From assembly GCF_016839145.1 (NCBI RefSeq), contig NZ_CP069303.1:3394501-3458500 (forward strand): a stretch of DNA of 64,000 nucleotides, in the 5' to 3' direction. The notes under the pieces were generated by a model, which made no database searches, was not told the DNA's origin, and saw only the letters and a list, made by a program, of their open reading frames with translations. This document shows, piece after piece, positions 30,305 through 38,420 of the stretch (positions are counted from its first letter, which is position 1; each line of letters begins with the position of its first letter). The position numbers were made by a program, and so were the translations under genes. Source of the stretch: Shinella sp. PSBB067. Lineage in GTDB: Bacteria > Pseudomonadota > Alphaproteobacteria > Rhizobiales > Rhizobiaceae.

Positions 30305-31090
30305 CTACCGCCCCCAGTGGGTCGGCGGCACCGAGGGGCGCGCGGCCGCCTCTTCGGCGGCCGCAGGGGCTGCCTCCACATGCCGCACCGCCTTCGGCGT
30401 CAAGATGGTCCGGTCGAACAGCGGCACGCCGCGCCGGCGCAGGACCAGCACGAGGACCGCCCCCGCGAGGATGCCGCCGACATGGGCGCCCCAGGAGACG
30501 CCGCTGTCGCCGTCCACCACCAGCATGTAGAACTGCTGCGCGATCCAGAAGGCGAGCGGAATGACCGCCGGCAGCGGCAGCGGAATGCGGAAGAACACCA
30601 GCACCCAGACCCGCACCTTGGGATGCAGCAGGAAATAGGCCGCGACGACGCCCGAGATCGCCCCCGACGCGCCGATGAGCGGCGCCTCCGAATCCGGCTG
30701 CACCAGCCCGTGCACCAGCGCGCCCGCGGCCGCGCAGAGGAGATAGAACACGAGGAAACGGAAATGCCCGAGCGCATCCTCGACATTGTCGCCGAACACC
30801 CAGAGGAACAGCATGTTCGAGGCGAGATGCATGAAGTCGCCGTGCAGGAACGCATAGGTGATGTAGGTCGCGTCCTGCGGCACAAGGACGAGGCTCGGCT
30901 CCAGATCGGCGAAATCGAAGACCACTGCCGGAATGTAACCGAGGCCGACCACCGCCGCATCGGAAAACGACTGCGTCGAGGCAAGGCCCGTCACCAGCCA
31001 GACGGCCACGTTGACGACGATCAGGCCGATCGTGACATACTGCACCTTGATGTATTTCAAGGCATTGGCGTCATGCAGCGGTATGAACAT
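30305..31090 (-). CDS. Rhomboid-family intramembrane serine protease
   Basis: 261-residue polytopic membrane protein with six core helices. The catalytic serine is in GASGAISGV near residue 142 and the histidine in WGAHVGGILAG near 214. HGDFMHLASNMLFLWVFGDNVED supplies the conserved HxxxN helix-2 segment. The C-terminal 35 residues are cytoplasmic and alanine-rich. Substrates cannot be told. Confidence 0.9.
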   Translation of the reverse strand: MFIPLHDANALKYIKVQYVTIGLIVVNVAVWLVTGLASTQSFSDAAVVGLGYIPAVVFDFADLEPSLVLVPQDATYITYAFLHGDFMHLASNMLFLWVFGDNVEDALGHFRFLVFYLLCAAAGALVHGLVQPDSEAPLIGASGAISGVVAAYFLLHPKVRVWVLVFFRIPLPLPAVIPLAFWIAQQFYMLVVDGDSGVSWGAHVGGILAGAVLVLVLRRRGVPLFDRTILTPKAVRHVEAAPAAAEEAAARPSVPPTHWGR

Positions 31091-31179
31091 GGATCCCTTT
31101 CCCCGTGCGGCGTCCGTGTGCCGCCAATCCCGACGCGGAACCGTTGCGCGCCCTTGCCGGAACCCGGTTCAGGGCGAGC

Positions 31180-31761
31180 TTACCTGTTCTGTCCCGGAAC
31201 CCACAATATGTCCGTGCGCCCCTTGTCGTTCACCCAGCGCGCCGCGACGAAGAGAAAATCGGAAAGCCGGTTGATATAGGCGACCGCCACCGCCGACACC
31301 GTCTCCCCCTCGCTGTCCTGCAGGGCGACGATGCGCCGCTCGGCCCGCCGCGCGACGGTGCGCGCAAGATGCAGCGCCGCCGCCGCGGACGTGCCGCCCG
31401 GCAGCACGAAGGAGCGCAGCGGCTCCAGATCGGCATTGAGCGCGTCGATCTCCTTTTCCAGCCTGTCCACCTGCGCCTGCACGATGCGCAGCGGCTCGTA
31501 GTCAAGCTTCCTGCCCGTGGCGGGCGTGGCAAGATCCGCCCCAAGGTCGAAGAGGTCGTTCTGGATCCGCATCAGCATCCTGTCGAGCGTCGGATGGTCG
31601 GCAAGATGCTGGCGCACGAGGCCGATGCAGGAATTCGCCTCGTCGACCTCGCCGTAGGATTCGACGCGCAGGTCGTGCTTCTTGCGACGCGGGCCGGCGG
31701 CAAGGCCCGTCGTGCCCTTGTCGCCCGTGCGGGTGTAGATCTTGTTGAGCTTGACCATCAT
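31180..31761 (-). CDS. PduO-type cob(I)alamin adenosyltransferase
   Basis: 193-residue enzyme that transfers the adenosyl group of ATP to cob(I)alamin to make the active coenzyme B12. KIYTRTGDKGTTGLAAGPR near residue 5 is the ATP-binding P-loop-like motif of the PduO family and GAEEL-type RRAERRIV follows in the helical bundle. Starts MM (31761 or 31758). Its start overlaps the stop of the small membrane gene. It complements the cobST genes at the left end of the window. Confidence 0.9.
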   Translation of the reverse strand: MMVKLNKIYTRTGDKGTTGLAAGPRRKKHDLRVESYGEVDEANSCIGLVRQHLADHPTLDRMLMRIQNDLFDLGADLATPATGRKLDYEPLRIVQAQVDRLEKEIDALNADLEPLRSFVLPGGTSAAAALHLARTVARRAERRIVALQDSEGETVSAVAVAYINRLSDFLFVAARWVNDKGRTDILWVPGQNR

Positions 31762-31958
31762 CCGCGTCCGCCGCCGGTGATCCACAAGGTCAGCATGATC
31801 AGGATGATCGCGATCGCCTGCAGCAGCACGCGCGCCTGCATCAGCTTGTTCGAGATATTGCCGCTGCCGCCCTTGGCCATGTTGACGAGACCGCGCACGA
31901 GCACGATGGCGACAAGGCCCATGACGAGCAGGGTCAGGAAGGTGAGGAAGGAAGACAT
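31758..31958 (-). CDS. Small twin-transmembrane protein (HIG1-like)
   Basis: 66 residues with two hydrophobic helices (FLTFLTLLVMGLVAIVLVRGL and ARVLLQAIAIILIMLTLWI) joined by a loop with KLMQAR, matching the alphaproteobacterial twin-transmembrane/HIG1 family. Eukaryotic HIG1 proteins associate with respiratory complexes; the bacterial role is unknown. It is translationally linked to the adenosyltransferase gene by overlapping stop and start. Confidence 0.82.
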   Translation of the reverse strand: MSSFLTFLTLLVMGLVAIVLVRGLVNMAKGGSGNISNKLMQARVLLQAIAIILIMLTLWITGGGRG

Positions 31959-32058
31959 GCCAGCGATCCGGTTTGATTTCTGTCAGCCCTATTCAAATAG
32001 GGCATTTCGCGCAAGGTGCACGCATTTTGCGCCACGACGCCTGCGACGCCGCGCCGCG

Positions 32059-32907
32059 TCAGCCGAGCCGCCCGATGATACGGTAGAAGAGCGCGGCCGG
32101 CAGCAGCTTCTTGAGCAGCGCGCCCTGCCTGGCCGGCGACGTCACGACATAATGCGGCCGGGGCGCCTTTGCCGTCAGCGCATGGCGCAGCACCGCATGC
32201 ACCGCCTCCGGCCCGAGCTTGCCGCGCGCCGGCTTCGCCTCGCCGCGCAACCGCTGCAACTGCCGGCGGTATTCCTCCGCATGCACCGAATTCTCAAGGT
32301 CGATGTTCTTCTCGATCTGCACCAGCGCATTGGCGGTGAAACGCGAGGCGATCGGCCCCGGTTCGATGAGGCTGACATGGATTCCCGAGCCGGCAAGCTC
32401 CATGCGCAGCGTCAGCGACAGGCCTTCCAGCGCGAACTTCGAGGCATTGTAGGCGCCGCGCCAGCGATAGGGCACGATGCCGAGGATCGACGAGCATTGC
32501 ACGATGCGCCCATGCCCCTGCCGGCGCATCACGGGGATCACCCGCCGTGTCAGGTCGTGCCAGCCGAAGACATTCGTCTCGAACTGCATGCGCAGCGCCT
32601 CGACCGGCAGGTCCTCCACCGCGCCCGCCTGGCCATAGGCCCCGTTGTTGAAGAGCGCGTCGAGCCGCCCGCCGGTGCGCGCCAGCACGGTTTCCACAAG
32701 GGCGGCGATGGTGTCCGGCTTGGTATAGTCCATCAAGACCGTCTCGATGCCATCGGCATCGAGCCCCGCGCGATCCTCCTCCCGCCGAACCGTCGCGAAG
32801 ACACGCCAGCCCTCGGCCTTCAACGCACGGGCGCAGTAGGCACCGATGCCGGAGGAGCAACCTGTCACGATGATGCTCGGCGACATCGCCGCATTTGCAG
32901 AAGACAT
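32059..32907 (-). CDS. Short-chain dehydrogenase/reductase
   Basis: 282-residue classical SDR. Cofactor motif TGCSSGIGAYCA near residues 15-26, NNGAYGQ near 88, catalytic Ser in QCSSILG and the YxxxK pair in GAYNASKFALEG near 151-155. The C-terminal extension (RQGALLKKLLPAALFYRIIGRLG) is typical of a rhizobial SDR subgroup. ATG 32907 follows AGGAAAG. Substrate unknown. Confidence 0.88.
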   Translation of the reverse strand: MSSANAAMSPSIIVTGCSSGIGAYCARALKAEGWRVFATVRREEDRAGLDADGIETVLMDYTKPDTIAALVETVLARTGGRLDALFNNGAYGQAGAVEDLPVEALRMQFETNVFGWHDLTRRVIPVMRRQGHGRIVQCSSILGIVPYRWRGAYNASKFALEGLSLTLRMELAGSGIHVSLIEPGPIASRFTANALVQIEKNIDLENSVHAEEYRRQLQRLRGEAKPARGKLGPEAVHAVLRHALTAKAPRPHYVVTSPARQGALLKKLLPAALFYRIIGRLG

Positions 32908-33077
32908 GACGCTTTCCTGTACAAATTCGCCCGGGTTTCCCATATTCACCGCCAGGACTGCGCGTGACCCTGGAATCCGGACATACCGCTTAAACAAAAT
33001 CCCGTTTAAGGGGTTATACCCCGGCAGACAACGAAAGAGACGGCCGGCCGCGGCCGCAAAGGAACTGGAAATTGCCG

Positions 33078-34025
33078 ATGCCGACCACCGCCATCCGCTG
33101 TACCTACAAGGTCGTCTTCGATGCGATCTGGCATTTCTCCGAAGACGACGGCTGGGCGATGGCGAGCCATGTCGCGCTTTCCACGCTTCTCGCCGTCTTC
33201 CCGTTCCTGATCTTCGGCACCGCGCTCGGCTCCTTCCTCGGCGCCGACCAGTTCGCCGAAACCGCCGTTCACCTCATCTTCGACACATGGCCGGAATCGA
33301 TCGCCGCTCCCATTTCCCGCGAGATCGTCGCCGTGCTCACCATCCCGCGCGGCGGCCTCCTGACCGTCTCGGTGCTTGCCGCCGCCTATTTCGCCTCGAA
33401 CGGGGTGGAGGCGCTGCGCGTCTCGCTCAACCGCGCCTATCGCGTGGCCGAGACGCGCTACTGGTACATGACGCGCCTTGCCAGCCTCGGCTTCGTCATC
33501 GCCGGCGTGCTGGCGCTTGCCATCATCAGCATCGTGCTTGTCGCCGCGCCCCTTGCGGTGCGCGCCACCGGCGACTGGCTGCCGTGGCTTTCCTATCTCT
33601 ATTCCTGGGTGGAGAGCTGGGGCCTCGTCGGCACCGTGCTGGTGCTGCTCATCGGCCTGCTCATCGCCCATCTGTGGCTTCCCGCCGGCCGGCGCAAGAT
33701 CGCCGACGTGCTGCCGGGGACCCTGCTGACGCTGCTCTTCTGGGCCGTCGGCGCGTACGCCTTCGCGTCCTATCTTTCGACCTTCGCCACCTATGTCTCG
33801 ACCTATGCGGGCCTCGCCTCGATCATGATCGCGCTCGTCTTCCTCTACATGATCGGGGCGATCTTCATCATGGGCGCCGAGATCAACGCGGCGCTGATGA
33901 AATACCGCGTCAAGCACCTCATCCTCGACCGCATCCGCGGCGTCAGGGTTCAGTCGCAGGAGGAAGAGGAATCAATGGAGGACGAAGCCATAGCCCGCGA
34001 GCAGGGCGCGAATGCCGGCCGGTGA
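33078..34025 (+). CDS. YihY/virulence factor BrkB family membrane protein
   Basis: 315-residue inner-membrane protein with six hydrophobic segments and the YihY signature: DDGWAMASHVALSTLLAVFPFLI near residue 22, SRAYRVAE-like NRAYRVAETRYWY, and GSYAFxxYL-like GAYAFASYLSTFATYVSTYAGLA. Function of the family is unsettled. Its last 54 bases overlap the 3' end of gluQ on the other strand. Confidence 0.87.
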   Translation: MPTTAIRCTYKVVFDAIWHFSEDDGWAMASHVALSTLLAVFPFLIFGTALGSFLGADQFAETAVHLIFDTWPESIAAPISREIVAVLTIPRGGLLTVSVLAAAYFASNGVEALRVSLNRAYRVAETRYWYMTRLASLGFVIAGVLALAIISIVLVAAPLAVRATGDWLPWLSYLYSWVESWGLVGTVLVLLIGLLIAHLWLPAGRRKIADVLPGTLLTLLFWAVGAYAFASYLSTFATYVSTYAGLASIMIALVFLYMIGAIFIMGAEINAALMKYRVKHLILDRIRGVRVQSQEEEESMEDEAIAREQGANAGR

Positions 34026-34880
34026 GACGCCCTTCCCGCAATAGGCCGCGATCCCCGTATCCTGATTGCTCTTGGAAAGCTTCCGCCCGTCCGGCCCCGG
34101 CACCAGCCCGTGATGGGTATAGCGCGGCGCGGGCAGGCCGAGCAGGCATTGCAGCAGCCGGTGGACGGCCGTCGCATGGAAGAGATCCTGCCCGCGCACC
34201 ACGTCGGTGATGCCCTGCGCCGCATCGTCCAGCACGACGGCAAGGTGGTAGCTCGCCGGTGCATCCGGCCGCGAGAGGATGATGTCGCCCCAGCGCTCCG
34301 GCCGGGCCGCGACCGTTCCCGTCTCGCCCTCCGGCCCCTCGCCGGCCTCAGACCAGTCCAGCGCCGCCGGCGCGAGCGTCCGGGCCTTCTCCATGTCGAG
34401 CCGCCAGGCATGCTGCCGGCCTTCCGCGATGAAGGCGAGCGCCTGCGGACGGTCGAGCCCGCGCTCCTCCGTCGGATAGAGCGGCGCGCCGTCCGGATCG
34501 CGCGGCCAGACGCCGCCCGCCGCCTCGTGCGCCTCGACGCGCGCCTTCACCTCGCCCCGGCTGAGGAAGCCGGGATAGAGCACGCCCATCTCCTTCAGCC
34601 GCTCCAGCGCCTCGGCATAGAAGGCAAGATGCTCCGACTGGCGCCGCACCGGCCTTTCCCAGTCGAGCCCGAGCCAGGCGAGGTCGCGATAGATCGCCGC
34701 CTCGAATTCGGGCCGCGAGCGCGCCGGATCGATGTCCTCGATGCGCAGCAGGAAGCGCCCGCCGCAGGCCGCGGCAAGGTCGTGGTTGAGGATCGCCGAC
34801 AATGCGTGGCCGAGATGCAGCAGGCCGTTGGGGCTCGGCGCGAAACGGAAGACGCGATTTTTTGACAAAGGGCTTTGCAT
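33972..34880 (-). CDS. gluQ: Glutamyl-queuosine tRNA(Asp) synthetase
   Basis: 302-residue truncated glutamyl-tRNA synthetase homologue that attaches glutamate to queuosine in the anticodon of tRNA(Asp). Class I motifs: FAPSPNGLLHLGHALSA (HIGH) near residue 13 and GRKLSKSNQD (KMSKS) near 268. The anticodon-binding domain is absent as expected. It links to the queuosine-precursor transporter elsewhere in the window. The end overlaps the convergent YihY gene by 54 bases. Confidence 0.92.
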   Translation of the reverse strand: MQSPLSKNRVFRFAPSPNGLLHLGHALSAILNHDLAAACGGRFLLRIEDIDPARSRPEFEAAIYRDLAWLGLDWERPVRRQSEHLAFYAEALERLKEMGVLYPGFLSRGEVKARVEAHEAAGGVWPRDPDGAPLYPTEERGLDRPQALAFIAEGRQHAWRLDMEKARTLAPAALDWSEAGEGPEGETGTVAARPERWGDIILSRPDAPASYHLAVVLDDAAQGITDVVRGQDLFHATAVHRLLQCLLGLPAPRYTHHGLVPGPDGRKLSKSNQDTGIAAYCGKGVSPAGIRALLAGYGFVLH

Positions 34881-34940
34881 GAGGTCTTCTGGCATGAAGA
34901 GGCGTGTCGCGCCACCACCGCGCAAGGACCGCTTGGAACC

Positions 34941-35597
34941 ATGCAACTGCACATGATCAGAACGGAGGCGGATGTCGCCGCGGGGCTCGTCGACCTCGCG
35001 CTGCTCGACGCGCGCCTCTTCACCGTCATCGACAAGGCCGGCCCGGTGCCGCTGCGCCGGCTTGCGCCCGGCTACCGCGGCCTTTCCGGCATTATCGTGG
35101 CGCAGATGGTCTCGCGGGCGAGCGCCGATGCGATCTGGCGGCGGCTGGAGGAGGCGGCCGGCGACATCACGCCCCACCACATGCTCGGCCTTTCCGACGA
35201 GGATTGCCGCGCCGTCGGCCTGTCGCGCGCCAAGGCGGACACCCTGCGCCGGGCGGCCGAGGCCGTCGACCGCGGCGACCTCGATCTCGACGCCGTCTGC
35301 ACGATGGAGGCGGTGGCCGCGACACGCAAGCTCACCGCCATCAAGGGCATCGGCCGCTGGACGGCGGATGTCTACCTGCTCTTCTGCGGCGGGCATCCGG
35401 ACATCTTCCCCTCGGGCGACATCGCCCTCCAGAACGCCGTCGCCCATGCGCTCGGCCTTGCCGTCCGGCCGAGCCCGCAGGAGCTCGACCGGATCGCGGA
35501 AAGCTGGTCACCCTGGCGCGGCGTCTCGGCCCGGCTTTTCTGGGCCTATTACGCGCGGGAAATGCGCCGCGAAGTGGCGCCGGTGCTGGAGGGCTGA
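34941..35597 (+). CDS. DNA-3-methyladenine glycosylase II
   Basis: 218-residue HhH-GPD DNA glycosylase of the AlkA type, removing alkylated purines. The helix-hairpin-helix LTAIKGIGRWTADVYLLF lies near residues 133-150 and the catalytic Asp in FPSGDIALQNAV near 159. GLSGIIVAQMVSRASADAIW is the DNA-contacting helix region. ATG 34941 starts MQLHMIRTEADV. It is divergent from gluQ. Confidence 0.88.
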   Translation: MQLHMIRTEADVAAGLVDLALLDARLFTVIDKAGPVPLRRLAPGYRGLSGIIVAQMVSRASADAIWRRLEEAAGDITPHHMLGLSDEDCRAVGLSRAKADTLRRAAEAVDRGDLDLDAVCTMEAVAATRKLTAIKGIGRWTADVYLLFCGGHPDIFPSGDIALQNAVAHALGLAVRPSPQELDRIAESWSPWRGVSARLFWAYYAREMRREVAPVLEG

Positions 35598-35700
35598 GCC
35601 CTCAAAATACCTTGTTTTCGCTTTTTCTTTCTTGCTTCACAATGCTGTAACAACAGGCCTAATATAGAAAGGCAGATGCCGAATCGATCAGGAGAAGCCC

Positions 35701-36258
35701 TTGACGATTTCTGTTTCACCACAGGCCCTGCCAGCCCTTGTATTGAATGCTGACTACAGGCCGCTGAGTTATTATCCCTTGTCGCTGTGGTCCTGGCAGG
35801 ACGCGATCAAGGCCGTGTTTCTTGACCGCGTAAACATCATCGCCGAATACGAACATTCGGTCTCCTCTCCCAGCTTCACGATGCGCCTGCCGAGCGTCGT
35901 GTGCCTGAAAACCTACGTGCAGCCGTCACGCCATCCGGCCTTCACCCGGTTCAACGTGTTCCTGCGCGACAAGTTCGAATGCCAGTACTGCGGGTCGCCG
36001 GACGACCTGACCTTCGACCATGTCATCCCCCGCGCCCATGGCGGCGAGACGACGTGGCACAACGTGGTCGCGGCCTGCTCCCCGTGCAATTTGAGAAAAG
36101 GCAGCAAGCTGCCGAAGCAGGCGGGCATGCACCCGCATCAGAAGCCCTACCAGCCGACGGTTCAGGATCTGCACAACAACGGGCGACTGTTTCCACCCAA
36201 CTATCTGCATGAAAGCTGGATGGACTATCTCTACTGGGACGTCGAACTGCAACCCTGA
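35701..36258 (+). CDS. HNH endonuclease-family protein
   Basis: 185-residue protein with a zinc-binding HNH domain: FECQYCGSPDDLTFDHVIPRAHGG near residues 96-120 and NVVAACSPCNLRKGSK near 122-137, i.e. two CxxC pairs framing the DH and N of the HNH motif. The N-terminal ALVLNADYRPLSYYPLSLWSWQDAI is typical of a widespread chromosomal HNH family in alphaproteobacteria with no proven role. Starts with TTG 35701 after an AGGAGAAG site. Confidence 0.88.
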   Translation: MTISVSPQALPALVLNADYRPLSYYPLSLWSWQDAIKAVFLDRVNIIAEYEHSVSSPSFTMRLPSVVCLKTYVQPSRHPAFTRFNVFLRDKFECQYCGSPDDLTFDHVIPRAHGGETTWHNVVAACSPCNLRKGSKLPKQAGMHPHQKPYQPTVQDLHNNGRLFPPNYLHESWMDYLYWDVELQP

Positions 36259-36321
36259 GGCCTGCCGCGCGGGAGCGCTTTCGCGCACCTGCGGCATGCA
36301 TCCGAGATCAGGTTGCGGGCA

Positions 36322-36825
36322 TCAAGCTTTCGCCGACCGCGCGCCCGAAAAGGCGATCGCGGCAAGGATCAGGCTTGCGATCACGTTCCAGCCGGCGAAC
36401 GACAGGCCGAGGAGCCGGAAGGACGCTTCCGTGCAGGACGGGCCGTGCTTGGCATTGAGGTCGGAGAGAAGATCACCTGCATTCTGCGTGACGCCCTGCG
36501 CGGAAGTGGCGCAGGTCGCAGGTCCCTCCCAGAAGCCCCATTCCACGCCCGCATGATAGACGCCCATGCCGGCACCGACGAGCATCATGATGCCCGCGAC
36601 GGCGAGCAGCAGCCGCGTCAGCCAGGCCGGACCGCCGAAAAGCGCGGAAAGCAGGGCGGCGATGGCCACCGGAATGCCGTAGTAATAGGGATCGCGCTGC
36701 AGAAGGCAGAGCGCGCAGGGAATATAGCCGCCGACATGCTCGAAGGCGAGCGCCCCGCCCACGGTCGCGGCCATGCCGAGCGAAAGGAGGCCTGCGGATG
36801 TCTTGCGGGAAAGGGATGCGGTCAT
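36322..36825 (-). CDS. dsbB: DsbB-family disulfide bond formation protein
   Basis: 167-residue protein with four membrane helices that reoxidises DsbA and passes electrons to quinone. First periplasmic Cys pair in IPCALCLLQRDPYY near residues 36-39, second pair widely spaced in CATSAQ...PSCTEAS near 105 and 131. FAGWNVIASLILA forms the last helix. Its neighbour genes are unrelated. Confidence 0.9.
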   Translation of the reverse strand: MTASLSRKTSAGLLSLGMAATVGGALAFEHVGGYIPCALCLLQRDPYYYGIPVAIAALLSALFGGPAWLTRLLLAVAGIMMLVGAGMGVYHAGVEWGFWEGPATCATSAQGVTQNAGDLLSDLNAKHGPSCTEASFRLLGLSFAGWNVIASLILAAIAFSGARSAKA

Positions 36826-36994
36826 CGGGCTCGTCCAGAAAGACCGGCGGACATGCCGGCGAAACGGCGCCGAGTTCTATCAGGTGGGCCGCCTTTGTAA
36901 ATGCATCGCACGCATAAGTGATCGCACCCGCCCGCCGATTTGCCGGTTGCCGCCCGCAGGCGCTTCGTGTAAACGCGATTGCTGCAAGTGCCGT

Positions 36995-37079
36995 GCCCCA
37001 TTGGCGGAACTGGTAGACGCGCTCGACTCAAAATCGAGTTCCGAAAGGAGTGCTGGTTCGATTCCGGCATGGGGCACCA
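36995..37079 (+). tRNA. tRNA-Leu (anticodon CAA)
   Basis: 85 bases with the acceptor stem GCCCCAT pairing to ATGGGGC, an encoded CCA end, the D-arm GGCGGAACTGGTAGACGC, anticodon loop CTCAAAA giving anticodon CAA, a long variable arm (TTCCGAAAGGAG) and T-arm GGTTCGATTCC. It is the left edge of the accessory region; a transposon-like element lies 40 bases downstream. Confidence 0.95.
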
Positions 37080-37118
37080 ATTTTCATAAAAACTCAAATA
37101 CATACGAAAATCTTCAGT

Positions 37119-37186
37119 TGGTGCGGCCCCTAACGAATTTCCCTGGAGCCGGTCTTAGGGGGCGGATGCCCCGTAACAACTTTCCC
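37119..37186. repeat. Left end repeats of the element
   Basis: Outer unit: GGCCCCTAACGAATTTCCC ending at 37143, part of the 25-bp terminal inverted repeat. Inner unit: GCCCC-G-TAACAACTTTCCC at 37168-37186 in the same orientation, 43 bases further in. Shared core TAAC-R-A-M-TTTCCC; such iterated units are typical transposase-binding sites. Confidence 0.8.
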
Positions 37187-37220
37187 CGGCAATATTCTTG
37201 GCTTGAAACCGCAAAACTCG

Positions 37221-37928
37221 CTAAATCCGAAAGCCAACTGGTTCAGCACCCCAATCAGGCTCAGAAAGGTCTGGAATCGGCTCGATGTTTCGCCCGACAA
37301 ACTGCACGGCAGGAAAGCCACTTTCCAATAGATAGTGTTCGGAGTTCTCATCGCCGTTCAACGCCTTCCGCAACTGCCTTTCCGGAGCCCCGTCGAAGTA
37401 ACCCGGCTCCAAGTCGCGTCCCTCTTGGCCGAGGTAAATCATCGATCTGATGAGGAGATCATAAGCGGCGCGATAAACCTTCAATGGTGCAGTCAGAACC
37501 TGACTTTCTTCCACCAAGCCGTTTTGTGCCAGGCTGGCGAAGCCCTGTCGTACGCTGTTGGTGTGCTTGATCTCGAATCGAACGAAGTCCGAGTTTCGCT
37601 TAAGCGTTTGGCCGATTGGCCGGTCGAAGGCGAGTCCTCCGAATTCTGGATCGCTGAATACGAGTGCCATTCGGAATGTGCTGACTTCGTCGTCGCCAAT
37701 CTCTTCGTCAGCCTGTGTGACGTAAGCGCCTTCGAAATAGAGGTCCTGAGCGTGATCTACGATGAGCGCTTCTTCGCGACCGAAATGAACGTAGATGGTT
37801 TCATCGCCAGGGAGCACCAGATCGCGCAGGCTGAAGGCTGAGATGTCGTTCTTGGGTAGCTTCGGGAGCAAAGCCGATACGTCAAAGATTGAGCACTTGT
37901 CGCTGTGTAGGACGGGCACCGCTATCAT
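37221..37928 (-). CDS. Hypothetical cargo protein, 235 aa
   Basis: Not recognised. The protein-like part begins at ATG 37928 (MIAVPVLHSDKCSIFDV); the open frame continues upstream but there it is the shadow of the opposite gene. It looks soluble and acidic, with IYVHFGREEALIVDHAQDLY near residue 40, FVRFEIKHTNSVRQGFASL and a C-terminal LLESGFPAVQFVGRNIEPIPD. No signal peptide, membrane helix or known catalytic motif was seen. Its start faces the acidic gene on the plus strand. It lies just inside the left end repeats. Confidence 0.55.
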   Translation of the reverse strand: MIAVPVLHSDKCSIFDVSALLPKLPKNDISAFSLRDLVLPGDETIYVHFGREEALIVDHAQDLYFEGAYVTQADEEIGDDEVSTFRMALVFSDPEFGGLAFDRPIGQTLKRNSDFVRFEIKHTNSVRQGFASLAQNGLVEESQVLTAPLKVYRAAYDLLIRSMIYLGQEGRDLEPGYFDGAPERQLRKALNGDENSEHYLLESGFPAVQFVGRNIEPIPDLSEPDWGAEPVGFRI

Positions 37929-38336
37929 TTCCAAGACGCTGACCTGCTGGACGATGACGCGGACATTGAGGACGGCCACGACGATGAGCCCACCTTGGGC
38001 GCTGAGAATGACCACGAAGGCCGGTCTCAGGAGGTTTGGGCGCAGTCGCGGCTCGATGAATGCGAGGCAGAAGACGAGCACGGCGGCGATATCCTCGACG
38101 AGCCGCACGACGACGACGAGTTGGACGAGAACGGCGACGAGCAGGATTGCTGCCGATCCGAAGGCGAGTGGCATCCGCTTGAGCCCGTCATGCAGTTCGA
38201 TGGAGCCGGGGCAATCATGGCGGGCGAGTTGCTGCGCCGTGCCAAGAGCCGCCGTGAGCCCTACAGCGAGATAATTGGCACGCGCCATCACATCCTCAAA
38301 GACGGCAGCGTTTTTACGACGCTCGTTCCACGGTGA
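37911..38336 (+). pseudogene. Acidic repeat-rich protein, 5'-truncated
   Basis: Open from the stop at 37908 to the TGA before 38337 with no ATG until deep inside; TTG 37995 or CTG 37944 would be the only early starts, so the 5' part is probably lost. The translation is strongly acidic with recurring DxDxEDxHDDEP-type blocks (DDDADIEDGHDDEPTLG, AEDEHGGDILDEPHDDDELDENGDEQD), then MQFDGAGAIMAGELLRRAKSRR. Similar acidic proteins of unknown function occur on rhizobial plasmids and islands. The mid-frame codon pattern and coherent acid blocks argue it was coding. Confidence 0.45.
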
Positions 38337-38420
38337 GGATGTGGCGATGCTGATTGCACATGCGGAAGCAGAAAAGCGAGTGCGCGGCATTGGCCCCGAG
38401 CCGGCAAGGCGGACAGGAAA

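Noticed and set aside
37929..38390. N-terminal extension of the 235-residue minus-strand cargo gene with hydrophobic stretches
   Set aside because: This part is antisense to the acidic plus-strand frame; its valine- and leucine-rich runs are the complement of Asp/Glu codons.
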